NCBI GenBank assembly: GCA_025765595.1
Contig: JAIVFH010000009.1
Coordinates: 1 to 64,000 of the forward strand
DNA length: 64,000 nucleotides
Direction: 5' to 3'
Source of the DNA: Obelidium mucronatum
Lineage: Eukaryota; Chytridiomycota; Chytridiomycetes; Chytridiales; Chytriomycetaceae
Part shown: positions 41,207 to 51,614 of the stretch, piece by piece
Layout: every line of letters begins with the position of its first letter
Position numbering within the stretch: position 1 is the first letter of the stretch
Made by a program: the position numbers and the translations under genes
Notes under the pieces: model-generated
The model's input: only the letters and a program-made list of their open reading frames with translations
Databases searched by the model: none
What the model was told of the DNA's origin: nothing

Positions 41207-41566
41207 ATGGTACACATTCACCACAAGTCCCACGCCAACCATACCCGTCTGATCCTTGCCTTTTCTCTTCTGGTCTTCTTTACGACCGTGATTGCCACGC
41301 GCTCGAATTCAAGTGCAGCATCTATAAGCATTCACGAGCCACTAATTGTGGCGGCCAATGTGTCTTCTGCGATTGCCAATGACGTTGTTGCAAAGACGAT
41401 GGAAACAATGGACTGGGGTGTGTTCAGCGCCATGGGGAAACTATACAATGCCTACTTGTTTGTGGTGCGGACATCGCTGGTGTTTTCTGCTGTGATCCTG
41501 TTTTATCCGGAGGCGATTGGGTTGGGCGATGATCACCATGACTCGGATTCAAGGCTCATTCTTTGA
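41207..41566 (+). CDS. Small two-helix membrane protein
   Basis: About 119 residues. The first hydrophobic stretch, TRLILAFSLLVFFTTVIA, could be a signal peptide or helix 1; a Ser/Ala-rich loop follows with the sequon NSS, then helix 2 YLFVVRTSLVFSAVILFY and a short acidic/His tail. Size and layout resemble the array of small membrane proteins at 46333-48461, though sequence similarity is weak. Unknown function. Confidence 0.5.
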   Translation: MVHIHHKSHANHTRLILAFSLLVFFTTVIATRSNSSAASISIHEPLIVAANVSSAIANDVVAKTMETMDWGVFSAMGKLYNAYLFVVRTSLVFSAVILFYPEAIGLGDDHHDSDSRLIL

Positions 41567-41800
41567 TTCTCAGTTTTTTGGTGTTTTGCCTTTTCTTCAC
41601 TTGCTTTTGCGCAGTTGTGTCAACCTCGGTTTCTTGCCGACCTCATACCAAGTTTTTCTCCAATTGTTCGTGACCTCATAGAGCATAGAATTATATAGAA
41701 TAGATTAAAAAAACTAAGTTATTGCGATTGAAGTTCTTTATTTTTTTACTCTATTATATGGTACACCAAGAACGATTCATGAACGAAAAACAACAGAGTT

Positions 41801-43662
41801 TTACAAGACAGCAGCTTTGCGGAAACTCCTTGTCCTCATAAACAACACGCTAGAAACAACTTGCAGACACACAATCAACCCAATTACCCCAAACAATACC
41901 CCAGCGCCTGAAGTTTCCCACAAGATTCCAGCCATCGCAGGTCCCAAAGTCCTTACAATCGCCGCCAAACACCCGCTCACGCCGTGAACGAGCCCCAGCG
42001 CCCCAACACCCTTCCCATAGTCATGAGCCTGTGCGCCTTCAGTAATCAGCATCACCAGCGATAAGTACGCCCAACTTTCCCCAACACCTACAAGAATCAA
42101 CCCAGGAATCAACCCAGCAAACCCATATACAAGCCCCGAAACGAGTACCAACGCAGGAATCAGCAACAACGTCCCAACACGGTAGACTCCCAAACTACCG
42201 ATACAAGAATGAACCCCCATAAATACAATTTTGGCGCATAGTTTTGCTGAAGCCGTATACATACTGATTTGTGCGGTTTGTTTCTGCGGTAACCGATACC
42301 CTTTTTCACTTGCACTGATTAAAGGAATCGCCGTATGCAGTACGCTGTTTGTCAACGCGTATAGAGTATACAACGCCAACGGAGTCAATGTGTGTCGATT
42401 TAGAATCGATAGATACGGCGCAGCAGCTGCATATATCCGATCAGTCGCACTACCACTGCTGCTGCTACTAAGTCCTGGCATACTAGCACTATGCTCCATC
42501 ACCACACGAATCCTCGGACTCCCAACAACAACCCTCCCAATAGCTTCATCCGCATCAGCCTCATCCTTCTCCTTGACGGCAATATACGAGGAAGGGCCCG
42601 ATGGTACGTCTTTTTCATTATCGAGCAGGAAATACGTGATTCCAGTACACACACCCGCAAGGACAAATCCAAAGAAACAAGCCGTGAAATAAGGTCGATT
42701 CTTTAACATTTCAACTCCCGAAAAGATTTGGCTGTCTGCCAATTGTCCTCCTAGTATCGCACCAATGATGGAACAGAGAGCATAGGCGATTCCATAGGCA
42801 CTGTATCCTAAAGCCCGTGTATGATCATCTGAACTCAGCTCACCTGGAAATAAAATAATTACTCTTTCTTGAAACCTATTTAGGGTGGCCTTTTCTTTTA
42901 CCTATAACACTTTTGGCGACAGTTGCGTTTCCCGAAAAACATCCCGTCACGACCATGGTAAAAACGGCAAACCAATAATGTAGACTTATTCCCAAAAGAA
43001 GAGTTCCTGTTCCATATCCCACAAGTCCAACCAAGAGGACCCGCCTCCTACCGACTATATCACTCAACCGACCTAACCATCAAAGGGTTACTTAAAATCG
43101 AATACTTGAACGAAACAAAACAGATTCGTGATGTCTTACCCATTAGAGGCGCTGAGATTATCGAGGGCAAGAAATACGCCGACTGGAGAATGCCAGTGTG
43201 ATAGCCAATCGCACTGTCACCTGGCAATAGCGCTTGAACCATATACGGATACAGCGGATGTAGCATATGGTATATCATAACCTTGTAAAGTGAGAAGGGA
43301 CAGTGTTTTGAGTATCGCCGTTGAAGCTGTCAAATTTAGCCCCCCTCTTCTCGTCCAATCGATCCTTCATCGATCTGCCTCCTCGTTCTTCGCTAGATGA
43401 AGGCAAACACTTGTATCGCTCCTCATCGTGGACGCATTGAAGGCTGCTATTGGCAACTGTTTGGGGCCAATCTTCTCACCTCGGGCATCACACAGACTAG
43501 AACTAGAAGAATCTTCCGAAGTTGGAGAACTGGTACTTTGGGAATCTTTTCAGCCAATGGTATAGAGAGCCGTCGGAGTGTTGTGAGCATCATCGGCGGC
43601 AGAGGTATTTCTGGACCGTTTTCGAAATGCAAAAGTTGTTGTTGCTCGGGATCTTTAGGCAT
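41801..43662 (-). CDS. MFS transporter (zinc-induced-facilitator-like / DHA type)
   Basis: Four exons. Exon 1 has a cytosolic start and LQLRKILLVLVCVMPE, spliced over a long intron (about 43279-43470) to VMIYHMLHPLYPYMVQALLP. The next exon carries the MFS motif A, GRLSDIVGRRRVLLVG, completed across an intron. The last exon includes helices 6-12 and a long Ser-rich cytosolic loop between the two halves (SMPGLSSSSSGSATDRIY). About 12 helices in total. Drug, organic-acid or metal-chelate export is typical of this MFS group; the substrate cannot be read from sequence. Confidence 0.82.
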
Positions 43663-44108
43663 ACTCCTGTTTGTGCTTGACGTGTTCTTAGTTTTTTTCT
43701 TTTTAGGAAAGAAGCGTTAAGGGAGGCAAGGCAGTTGTGGCGTGTTGAGGGTTGGAATGACGCCATCGACCACAAATTGACTTACGGGACAGGAATGATT
43801 ACATCTGACAATAAGCAGACACTAAACAATTCCGCTATACCGAGAGTTTGAATGCAGTATTTCCTTCTTAGTTCTAAAAAACAAGGTTTGACAAGTGCTG
43901 GAAGAGTAATTATGTCAATTCTCATAATTGTCCCCATCCCCATTCAGAAAGTAACTTGAAACCCGTCAAAAATGGCCATCACAGGTCAAGAGCGGAGTTG
44001 GAGTGGAGAGGCAAATGGATTTAATCAGTTTCTGACAAGCCTGCGAAAACCGATGAAACCAAGAAAACGCCACCCTGCCGCTTAAATTTCCGTTAGATAA
44101 GTAGTCCG
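43663..44108. promoter_or_regulatory. Divergent promoter region
   Basis: 446 bp between the MFS gene (minus) and the repeat protein (plus). No element was recognised beyond a short AT-rich core. Confidence 0.35.
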
Positions 44109-45446
44109 ATGAAGCTGGCACCTCTCTCTCTGTCTTTTCTCGCAGCGCTGGGACCAACCCTGGCCACCACGTATGCTCCTGTTCCACCACCAAGCGTGTC
44201 CGGCACTGGTTACAGCGTGCCATCTTCGACGAATGTTCCACCAGTGAATTCAGCTACTTGGTCTAGCACCACTGTTCCGGGGCCTCCAACGGTGTCATCT
44301 TCTGGAAATCCACCTCAGCGGTCTACCACCAGTGTGCCAGGACCTGTGGTCTCTAGTTCGGCAACGTATGCGCCTGTTCCACCACCAAGCGTGTCCGGCA
44401 CTGGTTACAGCGTGCCATCTTCGACGAATGCTCCACCAGTGAATTCAGCTACTTGGTCTAGCACCACTGTTCCGGTGCCTCCAACGGTGTCATCTTCTGG
44501 AAATCCACCTCAGTGGTCTACCACCAGTGTTCCAGGACCTGTGGTCTCTAGTTCGGCAACGTATGCTCCTGTTCCACCACCAAGCGTGTCCGGCACTGGT
44601 TACAGCGTGCCATCTTCGACGAATGTTCCACCAGTGAAGTCAGCTACTTGGTTTAGCACCACTGTTCCGGTGCCTCCAACGGTGTCATCTTCTGGAAATC
44701 CACCTCAGTGGTCTACCACCAGTGCGCCCGGACCTGTGGTCTCTAGTTCGGCAACGTATGCGCCTGTTCCACCACCAAGCGTGTCCGGCACTGGTTACAG
44801 CGTGCCATCTTCGACGAATGCTCCACCAGTGAATTCAGCTACTTGGTCTAGCACCACTGTTCCGGTGCCTCCAACGGTGTCATCTTCTGGAAATCCACCT
44901 CAGTGGTCTACCACCAGTGCGCCCGGACCTGTGGTCTCTAGTTCGGCAACGTATGCGCCTGTTCCACCACCAAGCGTGTCCGGCACTGGTTACAGCGTGC
45001 CATCTTCGACGAATGCTCCACCAGTGAATTCAGCTACGTGGTTTAGCACCACTGTTCCGGTACCTCCAACGGTGTCATCTTCTGGAAATCCACCTCAGTG
45101 GTCTACCACCAGTGTTCCAGGACCAGTAGTCTCTAGTTCGGCGACGTATGCGCCTGTTCCACCACCAAACGTATCCGGCACTGGTTACAGCGTGCCATCT
45201 TCGACGAATGCTCCACCAGTGAATTCAGCTACGTGGTTTAGCACCACTGGTGCAGGACCAGCGGTGACTTCCTCCTTGACAAGTACCACTGGATCACCAG
45301 CTACAACAACTGGAACTGCACCATTGACCATTGTGAATGGAAAAAATTGCAATCCACGTGGAGCAACCGCTTGCAGTGGTAAATGCACGTGTTCTTTTGT
45401 GGTTATGATGCAAATCTGGTCTTGTGCTGGCATTTCAGGATGTTGA
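44109..45446 (+). CDS. Secreted repeat protein, 65-residue units, Cys-rich C-terminus
   Basis: 445 residues. Signal peptide MKLAPLSLSFLAALGPTLA, then about 5.4 near-identical units of 65 residues beginning TYAPVPPPSVSGTGYSVPSS and rich in Pro, Ser, Thr and Val, so probably O-glycosylated and extended. A non-repeated C-terminal 60 residues contain seven Cys (CNPRGATACSGKCTCSF, then SCAGISGC) and resemble a small wall-binding or capping domain. No GPI-anchor signal is seen. Such layouts are typical of fungal wall glycoproteins or adhesins; function inferred only from architecture. Confidence 0.8.
   Translation: MKLAPLSLSFLAALGPTLATTYAPVPPPSVSGTGYSVPSSTNVPPVNSATWSSTTVPGPPTVSSSGNPPQRSTTSVPGPVVSSSATYAPVPPPSVSGTGYSVPSSTNAPPVNSATWSSTTVPVPPTVSSSGNPPQWSTTSVPGPVVSSSATYAPVPPPSVSGTGYSVPSSTNVPPVKSATWFSTTVPVPPTVSSSGNPPQWSTTSAPGPVVSSSATYAPVPPPSVSGTGYSVPSSTNAPPVNSATWSSTTVPVPPTVSSSGNPPQWSTTSAPGPVVSSSATYAPVPPPSVSGTGYSVPSSTNAPPVNSATWFSTTVPVPPTVSSSGNPPQWSTTSVPGPVVSSSATYAPVPPPNVSGTGYSVPSSTNAPPVNSATWFSTTGAGPAVTSSLTSTTGSPATTTGTAPLTIVNGKNCNPRGATACSGKCTCSFVVMMQIWSCAGISGC
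44169..45236 (+). repeat. 195-bp coding tandem repeat, about 5.4 copies
   Basis: Units start at 44169, 44364, 44559, 44754, 44949 and 45144, spacing exactly 195 bp. Copies differ at only a few percent of positions, implying recent expansion or gene conversion. Confidence 0.95.
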
Positions 45447-45682
45447 ATAAAGGATTGAAATTGTGATTCAGTATATGCACAGTCTCTCTAGAGGTTTTAA
45501 AGCACGATTCGTTTCGACATCCATTCAAGAAAACGTTATGATGGGCGTCAAATGAGATAACCAAAATCTGTACCGTGCATTCAAATCGACTCGTGGACAA
45601 GTTAGAAACCTTAAATTTTCAGCTGACTGGTTTGACTTAAGCCGTTTGCGTTTCACAAAGAAACGGTTAACTTAAAAGTCCG

Positions 45683-46230
45683 ATGAAGCTTATTTCCCTT
45701 TTCTTGTCTTCCTGTGTCGCTCTCACAGCTGCCCAATGCGGAACTCCAGTGCTACCTGTGGCTCAACGCGCAACTGTTGACGCTGCCAAGACCCTCTGCA
45801 AGCAACCTCCTTGCTACTGGCCAATCGGTTTCTATTTGAATACACGTCGATCGGTGAAATCGATAGGGCTATGGTTCAAGCTACCCTGGATGGATTGAAC
45901 TCCGACTTTACCAACCAGTTCTTTTTTCTGGGCGTCGAGTACATCAACAATCCCACATGGTTCACTACAGATCCATCCTGGCAGAATATGGAACAATGAA
46001 GAGAACGCTGCATAGAGAAGAGCCCGAAACTCTGAATCTCTATCTCAACAACCCTGAGGGTGTTCTTGGTGTCGCCGTTTTTTCCGATACCAAACTGGAC
46101 GTTCCCAGGGCTTGACCCAATCAACAACTACACGGATTACTCGGACGATGAACTCCTGGCCAGATTGCGCGTGTGCACAACCAGTTTGCCACATACTGCA
46201 CATTTGCACGACTGTATCAAATATTTTAAA
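45683..46230 (+). pseudogene. Broken M43-type extracellular metalloprotease
   Basis: It starts with a good signal peptide (MKLISLFLSSCVALTAAQCG) and pieces that resemble fungal secreted M43 peptidases: GLNSDFTNQ, NPTWFTTDPSW, LNLYLNNPEGVLGVAVF. They lie in different frames, with breaks near 45830 and 46000, and there is a final NYTDYSDDELLARL that resembles the C-terminal part of the family. The segment that should carry the HExxH zinc motif is missing between about 46100 and 46125. So it is a frameshifted and internally deleted relic; introns alone do not explain the missing motif. Confidence 0.65.
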
Positions 46231-46332
46231 GTAAACACGCCACACACCAAAAACAATCTTCTAATATTACAGAAAAAAAAAACAGGAATATGATACAATA
46301 AAAAATTGAACGAATAGGGGATTTGATCTGCT

Positions 46333-46626
46333 TTAAAGCATTGCCTTCAGTTTCTTTCGCCCAAACAAGACAACATACAGCATAACACTGAACATGGCGC
46401 TGAAGCGAAGTACGAATGAAAAGCCCCGGGCCATTGTCGAGAGAGTAATCCAAAGGGGCTCGATATCCAGCTCGCTGCTGCGGCTGAGCTTGCTTTGGAG
46501 AGTTTGGTCCAACGTGGCAGAAGTAACCACAGAGACTCCGATAGTCACCGCCAGAGTGAGAAGTAGCCCATATTTTGTAAGGATATATAGAGTTGATGAA
46601 GTAGTTGTTGTCGACGAGCTATCCAT
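46333..46626 (-). CDS. Small two-helix membrane protein, array member 1
   Basis: 97 residues. Helix 1 YILTKYGLLLTLAVTIGVSVV, a polar linker of about 35 residues, helix 2 FVLRFSAMFSVMLYVVLFG, then a Lys-rich end. Begins with a Ser/Thr-rich tail. Clearly related in layout and in the motifs LxKYxxxLTLAV and FVLxxSAxF to the next gene (46991-47344). Unknown function. Confidence 0.65.
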   Translation of the reverse strand: MDSSSTTTTSSTLYILTKYGLLLTLAVTIGVSVVTSATLDQTLQSKLSRSSELDIEPLWITLSTMARGFSFVLRFSAMFSVMLYVVLFGRKKLKAML

Positions 46627-46990
46627 GTTGCAGGCTTCTCAATTGGGTGTCAATTGGGTAACAGCTTCAATTTTTGGGGGTGGACAAAAATTGAGAGGAA
46701 ATGAGAGGAAATTGACTTCTTTGCCCTTTCGGCTTTGATGGCAAATGAGTTTCTTTTGTTTGTACTGTTCCGTGTGTTTGTATTTATTGTTGTGTGGGGT
46801 ATGGCGTCATTTTTATTGAACAAGGACGACTCTTTGGCACATCAAGAGATGCCTGAAAAAAGGGGGGGACAAAGAAGCAACATAAAAAAAGTCGAATAAT
46901 ATACAACGAAGAAAGAAAGAGTTTGTAATGCTGATGCGGGGTTTCAGATGCGAAATTTGATTCTTTGAACAACGAATCAAGAAACTTGAA
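46627..46990. other. Spacer between array members
   Basis: Promoter-sized gap with AG-rich sequence; no additional gene seen. Confidence 0.3.
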
Positions 46991-47344
46991 TCAAGACTTG
47001 ATAACTTTAGGGATCCCGAAAAGACTGACGTAGAGACCGCCAGTGAACACGGCGCTGACTTGGAGGACAAAGAGGAAACCTCCAGCAAGAGTTGACAACG
47101 TGTCCCAGAGAGACATTTCAGGCGCGACAGAGTGCTTGATGTTCGCGGTTGCTGCAAAGCTACTGGAGCTGCTGTTTGTCCTGGCAAACGAGGCTCCCAC
47201 ATGATGGTGTTTCTGAGACAGGAGTCGGCCTGGGAAACCAGCTGAAGCAGTGGCCGAAGCAACCACCGAGGCACCCAAAACCACTGCGAGAGTCAAGATG
47301 AACACGTATTTGCTGAGAACGTAGACGGAGTTTGATGCTGGCAT
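46991..47344 (-). CDS. Small two-helix membrane protein, array member 2
   Basis: 117 residues. Helix 1 YVLSKYVFILTLAVVLGASVV, a longer linker with His and Ser runs, helix 2 FLFVLQVSAVFTGGLYVSLFG, end KVIKS. The W-x-TLST motif precedes helix 2 in both this protein (LWDTLSTLAGG) and array member 1 (LWITLSTMARG), a strong sign of common descent. Confidence 0.7.
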   Translation of the reverse strand: MPASNSVYVLSKYVFILTLAVVLGASVVASATASAGFPGRLLSQKHHHVGASFARTNSSSSSFAATANIKHSVAPEMSLWDTLSTLAGGFLFVLQVSAVFTGGLYVSLFGIPKVIKS

Positions 47345-47737
47345 TTCACGTTTTTCTGTGGGTTTTCTCTCAATGTAAAAATCGGAGCAATGAAAGATAT
47401 GGAAAAATTAGGGTTTTTCTTCTGAATTTTTTGGTTGTTGAACACGTTTGTGTCTTTGCCTTTGCTGCGAGCGTGTTTAAAGCAAAGAAAGTTGGTCTTT
47501 TACCGGAGTGATCAGGGGGGTAGCGATAAGAGAGGCGGCAGAAGGGAGAGTCACGCAGCTCACCTGACAATTTCGTGAAAAGGCTGGAAATGACGCACGC
47601 GTGTTTGCCGATAAGAGACAATGGCAGCACACAACACAACACAAGAACATAAGACTCTTTTTATTAATAACTTATGATACACAAATAAAATATACAATAA
47701 TAATGAGGTTTTTGAGAGCAGCAAAATTCGGTCTCGA
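47345..47737. other. Spacer between array members
   Basis: About 390 bp, no supported gene. Short frames exist but have no recognisable content. Confidence 0.3.
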
Positions 47738-47974
47738 TCAAAGTGCAACTGAAATCAACAAAGTGAATACGCTTGCAGCATACAAAACAGCTAGGTATGC
47801 GTGTCCAAGGATAGTAATAGTCGGCAAGATATCCCCAGCGACTGAAAGTGCCAGAAGAGCGTGTTGTTGACGTGAAGTGGGAGACGCTGAAGCTACAGTG
47901 ATGGATCCCACCAAGAAAAGAACGAGGGTCAAGAGCGATCCCACGGATATGATATCAAGGCCTTCAATCTTCAT
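47738..47974 (-). CDS. Small two-helix membrane protein, array member 3
   Basis: 78 residues. Helix 1 VGSLLTLVLFLVGSITVASAS, a short linker, helix 2 AYLAVLYAASVFTLLISVAL at the very C-terminus. Shares layout and the VASAS-like end of helix 1 with the other members but is shorter and more diverged. Confidence 0.55.
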   Translation of the reverse strand: MKIEGLDIISVGSLLTLVLFLVGSITVASASPTSRQQHALLALSVAGDILPTITILGHAYLAVLYAASVFTLLISVAL

Positions 47975-48206
47975 AGGGAGCCAATCTTATTTCATGAGTT
48001 TTTCTTTCGAGAGACTCAAAACGTGTCATTTCTTTTCAATCGAAGCTGAACAAGCCACAATCTCCACGATAACAAATTCAATTGCATTTATTTTGAGTAC
48101 GCTTACTTCGATATTTTACAGATTGCCTTTTTACTATTACTTAACACTTGACGGAGATAAGGGACAACAATGCAAAAAAAAGCTGTGGGATGATAACAAA
48201 GTCGTC

Positions 48207-48461
48207 TCACAGCACAATCACAACAAAGGATATGAAGGCTGCGACTTGCAACACAATCCCGAATGCGTTGGCAAACAAATATATTGTTGTAAAGAGTTGC
48301 TTTATGGGGACAGACGTGACAGTTCCAACGACAGAATTCTTCAAGTTGCCGGGCATTGTTGAAGGGGGACTTGATGCAGACACAACGGCGGCCCCAAGGA
48401 ATACGGAAGTCATTGCAATAAAGCTCGAGACTGAAACAATAACCAGCGACTCTCTGTGCAT
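48207..48461 (-). CDS. Small two-helix membrane protein, array member 4
   Basis: About 84 residues from Met at 48461. Helix 1 SVSSFIAMTSVFLGAAVVSAS, linker with a Pro/Gly pattern, helix 2 GIVLQVAAFISFVVIVL at the C-terminus. The VVSAS end of helix 1 parallels members 2 and 3. Confidence 0.55.
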   Translation of the reverse strand: MHRESLVIVSVSSFIAMTSVFLGAAVVSASSPPSTMPGNLKNSVVGTVTSVPIKQLFTTIYLFANAFGIVLQVAAFISFVVIVL

Positions 48462-48618
48462 ATCTTCTTTGCTTTGTGTGGCTGCGTGTGGTTGGTTGCT
48501 TTGTTTTTTCTCTAAATTTTTGGAAAACAGCCAAGCATTTGTATTTCCAATCGTTTCCCTGATATCATGTACCACTGATGTATCAAGAAACAAGCGACGC
48601 TGTATGCAAACAAAAAGG

Positions 48619-49487
48619 CTAAAACTTTTTCCAGTACCCAAATGAGTTCTTGCATCGATCTTGGAACTGCGGCTCACTTGTCCCGTTGTAAATCCTGAAG
48701 TCACGAACAGCTCCCGTGAACACAGAATCCGACGCTCCCACAGTATCCAATTTAGCTCCAAACTGGTGTAAAGTAGTCGTTCCCACAAACGTATCGGATG
48801 TGAATGTGCTAGACATGGAGGATGGAACAGTACCCGTTCCTGCAAGGGCTCCGTTCACGTAAATCTTCAGAGTAGATGTTTTGCGCGACCATGTGACGTC
48901 ATAGTCTGTCCATGCGCTCCATAGGTTACATTTAGAGGATGTCGCATCAACAAGGAACTGGTATGGGTTGTTAAAACCATCTGTTGGCACATTGCGTCGC
49001 AGTTGAACATAAAAGCATCCATAGTAATCAATAAACGAAGTGAATTGCCATTGATTTGTTCCCCAGTCTAAAAAATGTATTTGAACGACATTGCAAAGAC
49101 TACAGGCACTCAACTTGTGAAAAACATTTGCCGAACCGCCTTTTTCGGAACTCGAGCTGACCATGCCCACGCAAAATCAGACTTCTGGAATTGAACTGCC
49201 GGAATGTTGAGATAGGCTGGGGCTAGAATATTCGCGTAGCATGAACACCGATGCGAAGCAAGACCATCATTCTCACAAGCAAGTGTAACGGGGCTCGTAG
49301 TCGAACCAGCTGAAACAGCATTTGGGAGCTTCGAGATGGAGTAGTCTCTAAAATCAATGTCAAACGGATAATAAGCTTTTAGATTCGCGTTCTGAGTAGG
49401 ATCTGCAAGCGGTTGTTTGGTAGTTTGAGCAAGAATGTTTCCAGAAGTGATCAGGATTGTAGTAAGTGTGGAAATGGGGGATATCAT
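48619..49487 (-). CDS. Secreted LamG-like (concanavalin A fold) protein A
   Basis: Two exons with a 47-nt intron near 49068. Signal peptide region TLTTILITSGNILAQ, then LKAYYPFDIDFRDYS, the strand-loop motif CENDGLASHRCSCYANI with paired Cys, and across the intron DWGTNQWQF, NLWSAWTDYDVTWSR and FTGAVRDFRIYN. The G-x-VRDFRIYN element is the usual last strand of LamG/pentraxin-like jelly rolls. C-terminus FQDRCKNSFGYWKKF is shared by all three copies. Probably a secreted carbohydrate- or surface-binding lectin; no catalytic residues are seen. Confidence 0.75.
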
Positions 49488-49555
49488 TGTGATTTTAGAC
49501 AAAGCCAACAATCAAACACACAACACTTTTTGTTGTCCACAATTATCTGCATTCC

Positions 49556-50442
49556 TCAAAACTTTTTCCAGTAACCAAACGAATTCTTGCAACGATCTTG
49601 GAACTGCGGTTCGCTTGTATTATAAATCCGAAAGTCTCGTACACCCCCAGTAAACATCGAATCGGCATTCCCAACTGTATCCAACTTTGCCCCAAATTGA
49701 TGAGTCTCTGTGTTCCCAATAAACATATCTGAAGTATATGATGATGTCATGGATGCCGATACAGTGCTACTTCCTTTTAAGACGCCATTGATATAGATAT
49801 TAAGTTTTGACAGTTTCCGAGACCAAGTCACGTCGTAATCGTTCCAAGTATTCCACAGATTACATTGGCTTGATGTTGCGCTAACTAAATATTGGAGTGT
49901 ATTCGTGTATCCATCCGTCGGAACATTCCTCCGAAGTTGAACACCGAAGCACCCTGAAGAATCTAAATATGATGTAAACTGCCATTGCTGGGCGCCCCAG
50001 TCTGATTAAAAAGTCCAGAACAATTATTTTCACTCCAGTGCTTTGAAATCTAAACTTAACTTGTGAACATCATTTGCCGCACAGATTGTTTTGGGACTTT
50101 GGCCGACCAAGCCCATGAAACATCCGTCTTTTGAAATTGCACGGCTGGTATGTTTAAATAAGCTGGAGCCACAATATTTGCGTAGCAAGAGCACCTATGG
50201 GACGGGAGATTATCATTCTCACATGCCAACGTCACAGGTTTCTTGCTGGAACCCATTGCTATTGCGTTGGAAAACTTGAGTCGGGAATAGTCTTTGAAGT
50301 CTATGTCAAATGGGTAGTATATTTGCAAGTTTGGATTGCGAGTGGGATCTGATAGCTGTGTGGTTGGGTTTTGTGGGAACGCAATCAACCCATCAACCAA
50401 CAACAGCAAAATCAAGGAGAATAGGGCTGCGCCTTGGCTCAT
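49556..50442 (-). CDS. Secreted LamG-like protein B
   Basis: Tandem paralogue of the previous gene with the same exon structure; the intron lies at about 50010-50055. Signal peptide LFSLILLLLVDGLIAF, then YYPFDIDFKDYS, CENDNLPSHRCSCYANI, and after the intron FTGGVRDFRIYNTSEPQFQD. The same C-terminal FGYWKKF ends the protein. Confidence 0.75.
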
Positions 50443-50598
50443 TATTTATGATTATTATAGAGGCGTATTATTCCCCTTTTTTGTTGTTTCAAACTCCCAA
50501 AGGAGAAGGTCTTGATTTCTTTGTTTCAAAGTCCTATTGTTTTAAGGCTCGATAAAAAGGCCAATCATTTCCAAAAGCGAATATTTACTGAATACTAA

Positions 50599-51437
50599 TC
50601 AAAACTTTTTCCAGTAACCAAAAGTATTTCGACATCGATCTTGGAATTGCGGAATACTCGTATTGTAGATTCGAAAATCCCTCAACCAAGCCGTGAGCAT
50701 AGAATTTGATTCTTTTAATGTGTCAAGCTTTGCTCCGAATTGATGGACAGCAGCATTCCCAATCATTAAATCAGATGTATACCGAGCAGCCATACTACTG
50801 GGAACAATGGCAGTCCCATCCAAATTGCCATTTATGTATACAGAAAGCGTTAGTTGAGAGCGTGACCATGAAACGTCAAAGTCAGTCCAAGAATTCCAAA
50901 GTCCACATGTTTTGGACCGAACTGAAATCAAATCCTGAAGCGGATCGGCCCCATTGGTTGGAATGTTTCTTCTCAATCCAACACCAAAACAACCAGAACC
51001 GTCAATGTATGTCAAGAATTGCCATTGGGACGGAGCAAAGTCTGTAAATTTGTGTTAATTCAGCATTAATCAATTGTAACAAACAAATATATTCAACTCG
51101 AAAACAGAATCTGCCTTGAAGGACTCTTTTCTATTTTGGCTGTCCACGACCACGAAAAATCAGATTTTTGGAACTGAACAGCTGGGAGATTCAAGTACGA
51201 AGGCGCTGTGATTTTCGCAAAACACGAGCACCGGTGGGAGGCAAGTCCATCATTTTCACATCCGAGAGGGACTGCCCCAAGAACAGGAGCAGCATTGGGG
51301 AGCTTGGACAAAGAATAATCCCTGTAGTCAATATCAAACGGGTAATATGCTTTCAGTGACGGGTTGCTAGTTGGATTGGATGCCAAAGGACTTGCAGCAA
51401 CTGAAGTGCAAAGAATAACGAAAGAGGTAAGCTTCAT
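50599..51437 (-). CDS. Secreted LamG-like protein C
   Basis: Third tandem copy. Signal peptide MKLTSFVILCTSVAAS, then LKAYYPFDIDYRDYS, CENDGLASHRCSCFAKI, intron near 51042-51095, and LTAWLRDFRIYNTSIPQFQD with the same end. It is the most diverged at the last strand (AWLRDF instead of GGVRDF). The array A-B-C on one strand indicates tandem duplication. Confidence 0.75.
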
Positions 51438-51614
51438 TTTCCGTCTTTTTTTCGCGTGCGTGATAAATGTACCAATCACATCGCTGGCAGGCTAACTCAT
51501 CTTTTATTGAAGGTTTAAGATATAAAAAATAAGAGTTAGCAGCGTCCCGTGGAAGATGACGAATCAACCACATTTGAAATGTTGAAAAACATTCTTCGAC
51601 AAAACGTCAAACCA

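Noticed and set aside
42231..42692. Plus-strand frame opposite the MFS transporter
   Set aside because: No motif, antisense to clear MFS helices.
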